A DNA stretch of 8,077 nt from Angelakisella sp. (GTDB taxonomy: Bacteria > Bacillota > Clostridia > Oscillospirales > Ruminococcaceae). Below the pieces are notes generated by a model that searched no databases, was not told the origin of the DNA, and saw only the letters and a list, made by a program, of their open reading frames with translations. Every line of letters starts with the position of its first letter. The first letter of the stretch is position 1. Position numbers and translations under genes: made by a program. The stretch lies in NCBI GenBank assembly GCA_013316495.1, contig WSMP01000057.1, forward strand, positions 1-8,077, given 5' to 3'. Of the stretch, positions 1 to 6,611 are shown piece by piece.

Positions 1-1134
1 AACTCCAACTATAAAGGAATTAAAAGTACCCCTGTCAAGCAGCAAGACGAAAAAAAAGAATATCTGTCTCTTGCTTCTACCATTATTAGTTCAATCATTG
101 CAATTTTGCCTGTATTTCTTGCGGTTTTAGGTGCGTTTTTTAATATTTCTGACAAGCCATCTATCAATTTTAAATATGCAATTTCATTGGTAATCATACT
201 TTTGTCTATAATTACCTGTTTCCTTTTCCATTGTGGATGTCCAAAACCTACAACAATGAAAGACAAACGGGTCCATTTTGTAGTTAATTTGCTTTTGGGA
301 TTATCGGTTTTATTGGGAGTGTTTCTTTTTCTAGCGAGCTCGCACCTAAATAGGGAAAATCAAAACAGTACTTTACCAACAATTGAAAACGAGATAAGTC
401 AAAGCAGTGCCATACAACCCATCGAAAATGAGAGAAATCAAAACAGTACTTCGCAAACAATTACAAACGATGAACGAACACTTCTTATGCAGGCTGAATT
501 GTACTATAACGGGGGAAAATACGAATCCGTGATAGAAAGATATTCGTCTGAGACATTGCAGAAAAATCCGATAGTTCTCAACAATCTTGGATATATGTAC
601 TCGAAAGGGATTTATTTTGAGCAAAATTTCGATGAGGCGATCCACTATTATGAGCTTGCATCACAAAATGGTCTTGACACTGCTTTGCATAATCTCGTCT
701 CCTTAAGGCTACATAATTGCAAAACTTTTGAGGAAGTAGTAGATGTACTGCGCTTTGGTTATGATAGCAATGAGAAAGGAACAGTCTTGTTTCTTGGTTC
801 TATTTTAGAAGGCAGAGATTTGTCTGAAGTTGAAATGACAAGTCAGGAACAAGATTTAGTCATAGCCAGCATTGAATCTTTTTTCGGTTCTGACAGTGAA
901 ACACAGGCTAATATCTTGTCCGCATCGCTGAGAACAGAGGGCCATAGCACTAAGGTTTCAATGAACTATCCACTCAGCAATCAATTATATGAAGACTTTA
1001 CATTCCTTGGAACTACGACTCAATATGACGGAGAAAATTTCATTTTTTTATATAACTATCTAAAAAATAATCGAACATTTCTTTACAATAATTTGATGCA
1101 GGAATTCTTTGTGTCTGTAGTTAGTTCTGAATAG
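1..1134 (+). CDS. Partial membrane protein with three TM helices, 13-aa tandem repeats and Sel1/TPR-like repeats (5' end outside window)
   Basis: The frame is open from base 1, so the first in-frame TTG (position 106), which lies inside a membrane helix, is not the true start; 377 residues are visible. Three hydrophobic segments lie at about visible residues 21-47, 59-78 and 94-114. They are followed by an Asn/Gln/Ser/Thr-rich linker (about 120-158) made of three 13-residue repeats, then helical repeats (about 160-235) including a Sel1-like unit at 192-224 with NNLGYMYSKG and FDEAIHYYELASQNG. The last 140 residues are not recognised. The three helices followed by a polar linker suggest that the repeat domain and any N-terminal domain are separated by the membrane. 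Sel1/TPR repeats usually mediate protein contacts. Base composition is very AT-rich beside GC-rich transfer genes, and the gene runs convergently into the coupling-protein gene with an 11-bp gap, so I infer cargo acquired separately. A missing N-terminal enzymatic domain is possible but cannot be seen. Confidence 0.8.
   Translation, partial: NSNYKGIKSTPVKQQDEKKEYLSLASTIISSIIAILPVFLAVLGAFFNISDKPSINFKYAISLVIILLSIITCFLFHCGCPKPTTMKDKRVHFVVNLLLGLSVLLGVFLFLASSHLNRENQNSTLPTIENEISQSSAIQPIENERNQNSTSQTITNDERTLLMQAELYYNGGKYESVIERYSSETLQKNPIVLNNLGYMYSKGIYFEQNFDEAIHYYELASQNGLDTALHNLVSLRLHNCKTFEEVVDVLRFGYDSNEKGTVLFLGSILEGRDLSEVEMTSQEQDLVIASIESFFGSDSETQANILSASLRTEGHSTKVSMNYPLSNQLYEDFTFLGTTTQYDGENFIFLYNYLKNNRTFLYNNLMQEFFVSVVSSE
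358..474 (+). repeat. Three in-frame 39-bp tandem repeats coding for a 13-residue unit
   Basis: Units lie at 358-396, 397-435 and 436-474. They encode NQNSTLPTIENEI, SQSSAIQPIENER and NQNSTSQTITNDE. Units 1 and 3 are nearly identical at DNA level over their first 15 bases (AATCAAAACAGTACT), while unit 2 has diverged. The array forms the polar linker between the third membrane helix and the Sel1/TPR-like region, so copy number would set linker length without a frameshift. Confidence 0.85.
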
Positions 1135-1145
1135 CTTCCTTCTAC

Positions 1146-2984
1146 TCACCTTTCGAACATCCCCCGGCGCAGGCGGAACTGTGTCCGGGCAAGGCGGGTG
1201 ACGTCGGCCATGGACATCCGGTCCAGGGGTGCGGCAGTGATGCTGCGATCCAGCTGGTACTCCGGGAGGGGCGGCAGATAATCGCCGTAATGGGGCAGGG
1301 CGGTACGGATGGGGCGGCAGCCGGATTTCATCACGATATACTCCCCCAGGGGGATGTGGATGATCTCCTCGGTGGAGAGGAGGGGCCTGCCCATCATCTG
1401 GATGGTTTGGGAGCCTCCCTTCCCTTTGGATACGCTGCCGCTCTGAACAGTGCGGTTGCCCAGGGCCTTGGAAATCTCCTCCGCTGTCTCTCTGGCCATG
1501 GGGGATACATAGGTGGTCATGGTGATCTGACAGGTCTCCCGGATAATCTTGGCGGTGGTGTCGTTGTAGTTTTTGCGCAACTGGGCCAGGGACTGGAGGG
1601 TGGGGATGAGGCGGATCCCCGCGGAGCGGGCGGCAGAAAAAAGAACATCAATGTCCTTGATGGCAGGCATATTGCCAAACTCGTCCCAGAGACAGAGAAC
1701 CTGGCGGGACAGTCTGCCCCCCTTGGATTCCCGCGCCTGGGTGATTAAATCGTTGAGGAAGTACCGGAGGAACAGGCTGCCGAAAAAGTAGCGGGTGGGA
1801 TTCTCATCCGGGCAGATGAGGAAGATGGCGGTAGGCCGGGCGATGAAGTCCAGATCGGAAAGCTCCAGGGAGTGGCGGGAAATCATCTGCTCCAGTTCGG
1901 CATCGATAAGTCCCACCAGCTTCCCCAGGGCGGAGGAGAAGATGTTCATGGAGGTGCGAAAATCCGCCGACATGGCCGCCCCCACGTGGGATTTGATGCG
2001 GTCGTTGTCGATGTGCTCCATCAGCTCCTGAAGTTTATTGGTTTGGCTGGCTCCGCTGCCGTCCTGGACCACACCGTTGAGGTCGATGATGAGGCTGAAG
2101 ACAGAGAGGATGTTCCGCTGTTCCTGACGGGCGGCGTACTGGGAAACCAGCAGGATGATGCCGGTGAGAAGGCCCTGGGCCGTTTCGTTGAAGTAGGCAG
2201 AGGTGTCGCTGGTACTGTCGGCGCTGATGCTGTAAACGATGGACTGGGCGAGAATCTTCGCATAGCGCTCCGCCCTGCCGTAGCAGGCCAGCCGCTCCTC
2301 CTCGGTTTCTGCCAGGGAATACCGGTCCATATTCTGGTTCACGTTGTTCAGGAGGTTGAAGTGGTAGCTGTGGAAGGGGTCCCGGAGATTCAGGTAACAG
2401 ATGCTGTAGCCACAGCGCTCCAGAAGACTGCCAAAGAGCTGGATCAGCTCCCCCTTCAGGTCGGTAAAGATCATACTGGCCCCTTCCCCGTTCGCATTGT
2501 GGTTCGCCAAGGCGTTATAGATAATGGTGGCCGCAAGGCTTCGGGTGGTCTTGCCGCCTCCTGGCGGGGCCAGCAGGAGCAGAGATTTATCCGATGTGTC
2601 CAGGAGCCAGCCTTTCCCCTCCCTCCCCACCACAATGCCAGGAAGATATTCCTCCCCCTGGGACACGACCTGGTAATCCTTCCGCCGCTCCGCAGGGGTG
2701 GCCCAGCGGGCAGAACCGTGCTGTCCATCGCCGGTATCCTTGGACTTGATTTCCCCCAGGCTATAGCTGGGAAGGATACAGAGCAGCAGAATAAGAAATA
2801 GGGCCGTGCCCCCTGCAATGAACAGGAGCTTTGGGTGTGCCGGGGCATCCAGAAGGGCGAAGAAGTACCCGGTCTTTTCCGAAAAGGAGAATCGGTAAAG
2901 GAGCAGATACACCGCCAGGAAGGTCAGAAGCCCCGCACCGGCCAGCGCCAGAGCTTTATCTCGCTTTTTCATGTTGCTAAACAT
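1146..2984 (-). CDS. VirD4/TraG-family type IV secretion coupling protein (conjugative DNA-transfer ATPase)
   Basis: A 612-residue inner-membrane ATPase that would link the relaxosome to the mating channel. Two N-terminal membrane helices lie at about residues 11-32 and 52-71. GSARWATPAE (90-99) is the usual segment after the membrane anchor in Firmicutes TraG proteins. Walker A is APPGGGKTT (139-147) and Walker B is VLCLWDEFGN (429-438), with D434 and E435 acidic. The region around 445-470 (LFSAARSAGIRLIPTLQSLAQL) fits the conserved RecA-like core of VirD4, including the glutamine after the last core strand. Length is normal and both motifs are intact, so it is probably functional. The start is the ATG at 2984, preceded by AAAGGG (2998-2993) at an 8-nt spacing; an ATG four codons further in is less well placed. 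It is the last gene of the minus-strand series, 45 bp after the ArdC-like gene, and it meets the AT-rich gene tail to tail. Confidence 0.95.
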   Translation of the reverse strand: MFSNMKKRDKALALAGAGLLTFLAVYLLLYRFSFSEKTGYFFALLDAPAHPKLLFIAGGTALFLILLLCILPSYSLGEIKSKDTGDGQHGSARWATPAERRKDYQVVSQGEEYLPGIVVGREGKGWLLDTSDKSLLLLAPPGGGKTTRSLAATIIYNALANHNANGEGASMIFTDLKGELIQLFGSLLERCGYSICYLNLRDPFHSYHFNLLNNVNQNMDRYSLAETEEERLACYGRAERYAKILAQSIVYSISADSTSDTSAYFNETAQGLLTGIILLVSQYAARQEQRNILSVFSLIIDLNGVVQDGSGASQTNKLQELMEHIDNDRIKSHVGAAMSADFRTSMNIFSSALGKLVGLIDAELEQMISRHSLELSDLDFIARPTAIFLICPDENPTRYFFGSLFLRYFLNDLITQARESKGGRLSRQVLCLWDEFGNMPAIKDIDVLFSAARSAGIRLIPTLQSLAQLRKNYNDTTAKIIRETCQITMTTYVSPMARETAEEISKALGNRTVQSGSVSKGKGGSQTIQMMGRPLLSTEEIIHIPLGEYIVMKSGCRPIRTALPHYGDYLPPLPEYQLDRSITAAPLDRMSMADVTRLARTQFRLRRGMFER

Positions 2985-2992
2985 ATTGCTAT

Positions 2993-2998
2993 CCCTTT
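2993..2998 (-). promoter_or_regulatory. Ribosome binding site of the coupling-protein gene
   Basis: The minus strand reads AAAGGG from 2998 to 2993, 8 nt before the ATG at 2984. This supports that start over the in-frame ATG at 2972. Confidence 0.6.
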
Positions 2999-3029
2999 CT
3001 TCGTTTTAAGGTTCGTCTGCCACCCCCCA

Positions 3030-4484
3030 TCATAGGCCCTGGAGAAAATTTGCCAGCTGTTCCTCCTGCCCGAAGGACAAACCCGGCTCCGTTGCCTGCA
3101 CCTGTCTCTGGCGCAAAACATCCAGGCCCTGCCGGACATAGAGGGCCGCCCGAACCGTCTTGGCTGCCAGCTCCTCCAGGGCGGGGGCGGGAAAAGAAGC
3201 GCGGTAACGGGTCAAGGCCGCCTCCAGCCCTTGCTGCCGCAGTTCATCCGGGGGAATCCCGGCCATAGACAGCAGCACGGTGGAGAGCATCTCCTTCTCT
3301 AGGGGATGGCAGCCCTTTGGGGAGGCGGAGGTCTGTTCCACCAGGACACCCGCCAGCTGTTCCGCCAGAGCGGCTATTTTTTGTTCCAGGGGCAGCCCCT
3401 CCCGGAGGACAATGGTGTTGGTTTCTCTTTCAAAAAAGCCTACAGAGGGGATGGCCGGAAGCTGCCGCTCCTCCACCTGAAGGCTTCTGCCGCCAGGGGA
3501 ACGGACCTGTTCTGCAAAGTCCCAGAGTTCTTGGAAAGAAATCCTCTTCTCCCGGAGAAGGGCCTGCTTCTGGCCAAGGCTGCAATCCAGCTGGGAAACA
3601 TCGTAGCCCCTGGACAGGCCCAGGAGCACTTCCCTTTCCGTGGAGAGTTTTCCTTGCAGGATGGCCCGTTGTTCCTCCGGCTCCGCCTCCCGAAGGGGAA
3701 GCCGCTTCCCTCCCCTCCAAAAGAACTCTTGCACCATGGGGACCAGCAATAAAACAGGCCGCTGTCCCTCCTGGGGCACGATTCCTAACGGAGCTAGTTC
3801 CTCCACCGGAAACACCCTGGAGGCGCGGGGGGCCTGCAGCCAGACCGCCACTGCATTTTCAAAGCCTAACTGTAGGAAGGCTCTTGTCTGGATTTGTTTA
3901 GCAAACTGGGCTGGTTGCTCTCTGAAGGATTGAATCTCCTTTTGGACAGCGGCATGAAGCCTTTCCGGGGTGTAAAAATCCCCTTCGGCTCCGGCCCTGC
4001 CTGCCGGGGTCTCATGCTCAACGGTTCCGTCACTCCGAATAACCAGCAGAGCCGGATCCAAAACGGAATTGACACCCTCCCTCCGGGAAAGCCCTGCGGC
4101 TGTAGCGGCAGAAAGAAAAGGGTATAATTCCTCCGGTACCAGAAGAAACCGTCCCGTATCCTGGGCGAAAAGGAGATGCCCCTTGGGATGCTGCCCTATG
4201 TAGTCCAGGCCAGCTGGGAGAGTATTCTGCAGGGTGAGATACTGCTGAAGGATCTGAAGCTCCTCCCTGGGGCAGTTATCCAGCGCCTCCGCCAATCGGA
4301 CGGTTCCAGGCCGGAAACACTCCAGCCAGGGCTGGTCCACCTGCTCTGACAGCCACCGGCCTGCACTGTCCTGAAAGAGGACGGTTCCTCCTCCCTCCTC
4401 CAGAATCAGATGCTTTGCTATGGCGGTGGGTTTTTTCAAAAAGGCGGCGGTGTAAGGGTACGCGGTAAAAACAGACGGTTCCAT
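3030..4484 (-). CDS. ArdC-like protein with a degenerate zincin (metallopeptidase) motif
   Basis: 484 residues. Residues about 198-300 follow the pattern of the ArdC N-terminal ssDNA-binding domain: FENAVAVWLQAPRASRVFPVEELAPLG, then a Gly-containing turn and a VLLLVPM strand (244-250), ending in GYDVSQLD (293-300), the counterpart of the family's FDVSQT. Residues about 345-411 follow the associated zincin-like domain (GFFERETNTIVLREGLPLEQK), but where the family has HELAH this protein has EQLAG (375-379), so all three catalytic/zinc residues are replaced. A glutamate in LEKEMLSTVLLSMAGI (around 396-398) may mark the old third-ligand helix. Residues 1-165 are not recognised. ArdC proteins protect incoming conjugative DNA from restriction and bind ssDNA; that role is inferred here, and no protease activity is expected. 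The gene sits between relaxase and coupling protein, 11 bp after the relaxase stop. Start ATG at 4484 has a strong RBS. The ArdC assignment rests on motif recognition only. Confidence 0.7.
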   Translation of the reverse strand: MEPSVFTAYPYTAAFLKKPTAIAKHLILEEGGGTVLFQDSAGRWLSEQVDQPWLECFRPGTVRLAEALDNCPREELQILQQYLTLQNTLPAGLDYIGQHPKGHLLFAQDTGRFLLVPEELYPFLSAATAAGLSRREGVNSVLDPALLVIRSDGTVEHETPAGRAGAEGDFYTPERLHAAVQKEIQSFREQPAQFAKQIQTRAFLQLGFENAVAVWLQAPRASRVFPVEELAPLGIVPQEGQRPVLLLVPMVQEFFWRGGKRLPLREAEPEEQRAILQGKLSTEREVLLGLSRGYDVSQLDCSLGQKQALLREKRISFQELWDFAEQVRSPGGRSLQVEERQLPAIPSVGFFERETNTIVLREGLPLEQKIAALAEQLAGVLVEQTSASPKGCHPLEKEMLSTVLLSMAGIPPDELRQQGLEAALTRYRASFPAPALEELAAKTVRAALYVRQGLDVLRQRQVQATEPGLSFGQEEQLANFLQGL

Positions 4485-4490
4485 ATTATA

Positions 4491-4497
4491 CTCCTTT
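4491..4497 (-). promoter_or_regulatory. Strong ribosome binding site of the ArdC-like gene, overlapping the relaxase stop codon
   Basis: The minus strand reads AAAGGAG from 4497 to 4491, six nt (TATAAT) before the ATG at 4484. The TAA stop of the relaxase occupies 4498-4496, so the site and the stop share two bases. Ribosomes terminating on the relaxase would be placed to start the ArdC-like protein. The TATAAT spacer also resembles a -10 box, but no convincing -35 was seen. Confidence 0.75.
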
Positions 4498-6046
4498 ATT
4501 CGTTTTGGATGATCTCTTCGGCTCCAAAGGCGGTCTTCCGCCGGAATTGCTTCTTCTGCCGAAGGCCCGGCTCCTGGTCACTTTTCTGGGCCGCGGCATC
4601 ATGTCTTGCCTGGAGGACCAGCAAGCGGCAGATGGAGCGGAGGAGGCTGGTGGAGGCATAGTATTCGGGACTTTGTCTGGGGGATCCCACCGGTATTTGT
4701 TCGGCGGCAGAAGAAAAAAGCCGTTTGCGTCTTGACATAGGTGGCAGGTTTGTTGCAGGCTTTCTCTCTGCTTTTTCTGCTGTTCGCCCCGAAGGGGGGA
4801 CACAATGGGCCCTAGCCGCCTCCAGCGCGGAACGAAGCAGCAGGTTGTGGTAATAGGCCCGCCCTTTGTCCGGATGAAAGAAGTTCCGTTTAAACTCCTC
4901 CATGCGGGCATCCAACGGCTGCTCCTGGGTGGTGTACTGACCAATCAGCTGCCGCTGCACATCACAGAGCAACTGAAAAGAAGGAGCCATCTCCGGCAGA
5001 AAAAAGAGGTCCTGGAGCAGCTGGTCCGTAAGCGTTTTCACTGGGGCAGGCAAATAACCATACTCCCGTTTTCCAGGCAGGGTCAATAAGCAGTCCCCCA
5101 AGCGCTTATAGTCCAGAACCATTTTCGGGGGGATATCCATTTTGCTCAGCCGCTCCGCCAGATCCTGGGACAGCTCCTTGCGGAGACGGTCTTTCTCTTT
5201 GGTAAGGGTTTGGCGATAACTCCGGTAGATTTCCCCCGCCAGCACAGATTTGACCCGCTCGGTGGCCTTCTGCATCCCAGCCGTCCCGCCCTTCACAAAT
5301 CCTTCGGTGGGGTCTGTGCTGTACATGAGCAGATGGACATGGGGATTGTCCGTATTGTCGTGATAGGCGCAGTGGAGGACTAAATTTTTCAGGCTGATGT
5401 TGTAGGCTTTCGCCAGTTCCGGGGCCTTAGAGATAATCAGATCCCTCCAAGCGGTCCGGTTGTCGTAGCCTGCGGCCTTGGCGTCCTCTGTAGGGAGGGA
5501 GATGATGTGGGACCATTTGCGGGACGCCTCGTACCGCTCCCCCAACTCCTTCGCCGCCTGGGTGGCGATGTTGCCGGTTCCATCCGGTGTGACCCCGAAG
5601 AGGCCGAAGCCATCTTCCCTCTGGACGCCGGGGCGCTCCCCTGTATAGGATAGATACCGGAAGAAATCCAGTTCGGCGGCGGAGCGTGGCGCACCCGGTT
5701 CCGGGACAGCTTGGGGCTGGATACGGTCTCCTTGGCGGGAGGATTCCACCTCCACCACCTCATCCACACGGATGCTGTCCCGGCGGCAGACAGTTTTTTC
5801 AGCATAGTCCCGGTAAGAAATTACATGGCTGCTACCGTCCTTAAAGACAATACCAATTCCTGCTGTCAGCGATTCTTCCACAGGGTCCAGGTGGATACGT
5901 TGGTCGGGATCCACATCCTTGGTTCTTCCGTTGGAATAAATTACCCGCTGAATGGCGATTTTGTTTCCTGAATAATCTAAGATGTTGAAAAAATGCCGGG
6001 TGCTGCGCAGATATCCGCTTTTGCAGACAATTTTAGGGCTGCTCAC
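4496..6046 (-). CDS. MOBP/MobL-like relaxase (conjugative DNA nickase)
   Basis: 516 residues. It would nick oriT and carry the 5' end covalently on a tyrosine into the recipient. The three-histidine metal site is visible as LVLHCAYHDNTDNPHVHLLM (222-241), with H225, H229, H236 and H238; the xPHxH form is typical of MOBP relaxases. The preceding segment KWSHIISLPTEDAKAAGYD (177-195) matches the family strand before the metal site. The best tyrosine motif is RYLSYTGERPGVQRE (130-144), so Y131 or Y134 is the likely nucleophile. A similar looking segment ILDYSGNKIAIQRV (22-35) precedes it, which is unusual. The C-terminal 130 residues are basic and not recognised. The start is GTG at 6046; GTGA makes a 4-bp overlap with the RHH gene's TGA stop, indicating translational coupling, with a weak GGATGAG upstream. 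Its subfamily (MobP3, MobL or other) is uncertain. Confidence 0.88.
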   Translation of the reverse strand: MSSPKIVCKSGYLRSTRHFFNILDYSGNKIAIQRVIYSNGRTKDVDPDQRIHLDPVEESLTAGIGIVFKDGSSHVISYRDYAEKTVCRRDSIRVDEVVEVESSRQGDRIQPQAVPEPGAPRSAAELDFFRYLSYTGERPGVQREDGFGLFGVTPDGTGNIATQAAKELGERYEASRKWSHIISLPTEDAKAAGYDNRTAWRDLIISKAPELAKAYNISLKNLVLHCAYHDNTDNPHVHLLMYSTDPTEGFVKGGTAGMQKATERVKSVLAGEIYRSYRQTLTKEKDRLRKELSQDLAERLSKMDIPPKMVLDYKRLGDCLLTLPGKREYGYLPAPVKTLTDQLLQDLFFLPEMAPSFQLLCDVQRQLIGQYTTQEQPLDARMEEFKRNFFHPDKGRAYYHNLLLRSALEAARAHCVPPSGRTAEKAERKPATNLPPMSRRKRLFSSAAEQIPVGSPRQSPEYYASTSLLRSICRLLVLQARHDAAAQKSDQEPGLRQKKQFRRKTAFGAEEIIQNE

Positions 6047-6432
6047 AACTCATCCACCAGGTTTTCCAAGCTGATAAGTCGCTGGCTGTTCTTCAGGGCC
6101 TCCACCGCCTGGAGGCGGTAAACGGAAAGCTCATTCCTGTCGATCTCCAGGTTGTTGGCCAGGACGGCGGCGGTGATCCCCTGCTGGATAGCCAGCTCGC
6201 TGAGAATCTTGTAGCCACGGGCATTGATCTGCTGGATGGCGGTGTTGGTCACCGCCTTCACGATGCCGAGAATCTGGTCGTTGATGAGGGTGGCTTTGCG
6301 CTGCATATAGTGGTAGTCCCGGTAATATTTCAGGGCGTCGGAGATCACCTGATTGATGCTTTTGTGTTCCTCCTCGGCGATGTTTTGGATATCCCTAAGC
6401 AGGTCATCCTCGATGCGGATAGAGCGTTTCAA
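6043..6432 (-). CDS. Ribbon-helix-helix relaxosome accessory protein (MobC/NikA-like role)
   Basis: 129 residues starting at TTG. The N-terminus KRSIRIEDDLLRDIQNIAEEEHKSINQVISDALKYYRDY (residues 2-40) has the CopG-type ribbon-helix-helix pattern: a short basic beta strand (RSIRI), helix A, the SINQ turn and helix B. The rest is predicted helical and probably oligomerises or contacts the relaxase. Small RHH proteins next to MOBP relaxases bind the oriT inverted repeat and help position the relaxase; the location between oriT and the relaxase fits exactly. It may also repress its own promoter in the same region. The TTG at 6432 is chosen because GAGGAGG lies 7 nt upstream and the RHH strand begins at once. 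The frame stays open upstream to an ATG at 6741, but that extension would be Pro/Arg/Cys-rich, run through oriT and overlap the M23 gene, so it is not credible. Confidence 0.88.
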   Translation of the reverse strand: MKRSIRIEDDLLRDIQNIAEEEHKSINQVISDALKYYRDYHYMQRKATLINDQILGIVKAVTNTAIQQINARGYKILSELAIQQGITAAVLANNLEIDRNELSVYRLQAVEALKNSQRLISLENLVDEL

Positions 6433-6439
6433 TGGATCG

Positions 6440-6446
6440 CCTCCTC
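6440..6446 (-). promoter_or_regulatory. Ribosome binding site that fixes the TTG start of the RHH gene
   Basis: The minus strand reads GAGGAGG from 6446 to 6440, followed by a 7-nt spacer and TTG at 6432-6430. It is the best RBS in the window and decides the start against the longer open frame. Confidence 0.85.
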
Positions 6447-6498
6447 GTTGTTTTTGTGGGCCGCAGCCCGGAAAAGGGGCAGCCGCCGGGCGTCTGCT

Positions 6499-6534
6499 AC
6501 AGGATAAAGGACGGTGGCAAAAGTGCCACCGTCC
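6499..6534 (-). other. Predicted origin of transfer (oriT): 11-bp inverted repeat plus MOBP/IncP-type nic site
   Basis: GGACGGTGGCA (6509-6519) and TGCCACCGTCC (6524-6534) form a perfect 11-bp inverted repeat with a 4-nt loop (AAAG on plus, CTTT on minus). Read on the minus strand, the repeat is followed by TTTATCCTG then TAGC. TATCCTG|T (6506 to 6499) fits the MOBP consensus YATCCTG|Y, placing nic between 6500 and 6499, 9 nt from the repeat base, close to the spacing of RP4/R64-type origins. It is followed by an RHH protein and a MOBP-like relaxase, the expected partners. The relaxase would join to the 5' end at 6499, so the genes below it transfer first. The inverted repeat is followed on minus by TTTAT, so a terminator reading is possible but weaker. 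Confidence 0.8.
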
Positions 6535-6544
6535 GGCACGCCAT

Positions 6545-6557
6545 CCCGCAGAGCGGG
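6545..6557. repeat. Small GC-rich hairpin on the distal side of oriT
   Basis: CCCGC (6545-6549) and GCGGG (6553-6557) pair across AGA. It lies 10 bp from the oriT inverted repeat on the side away from nic and may be part of the relaxosome loading site. Five base pairs is short, so chance is possible. Confidence 0.4.
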
Positions 6558-6568
6558 CTGGTTTACGG

Positions 6569-6586
6569 AGCACCCAAATAGCACCC
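6569..6586. repeat. Two direct repeats AGCACCC spaced 11 bp apart
   Basis: AGCACCC occurs at 6569-6575 and 6580-6586, with start-to-start spacing of 11 bp, one DNA helical turn. Such phasing suits side-by-side binding of RHH dimers, so the pair is a candidate accessory or operator site for the adjacent RHH protein. This is inference from spacing alone. Confidence 0.35.
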
Positions 6587-6611
6587 CCCTTTGCGGCGCG
6601 GTAGGTTCTTT

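Noticed and set aside
106..108. TTG as start codon of the left gene
   Set aside because: It falls inside a membrane helix and the frame is open to base 1 without a stop, so the gene begins outside the window.
2150..2157. Second YATCCTGY match on the minus strand (another at 3656-3663)
   Set aside because: Inside coding sequence with no adjacent inverted repeat, so probably chance matches to a short consensus.
1872..2801. Long plus-strand open frame (309 codons) opposite the coupling-protein gene
   Set aside because: It is antisense to a gene with clear Walker motifs and membrane helices, has no family resemblance, and such frames are common opposite GC-rich codons.
3018..3024. GGTGGCA (minus strand) before the coupling-protein gene as an RHH operator
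   Set aside because: A single copy without an inverted partner; the heptamer occurs several times in coding regions of this window.
3306..3901. Overlapping plus-strand open frames opposite the ArdC-like gene
   Set aside because: Pro/Gly-rich, low-complexity translations in several frames; shadows of the minus-strand gene.
6509..6534. The 11-bp hairpin as an intrinsic terminator
   Set aside because: It lies just upstream of the RHH gene, and on the minus strand is followed only by TTTAT before GC-rich sequence; the nic match and gene context favour oriT.
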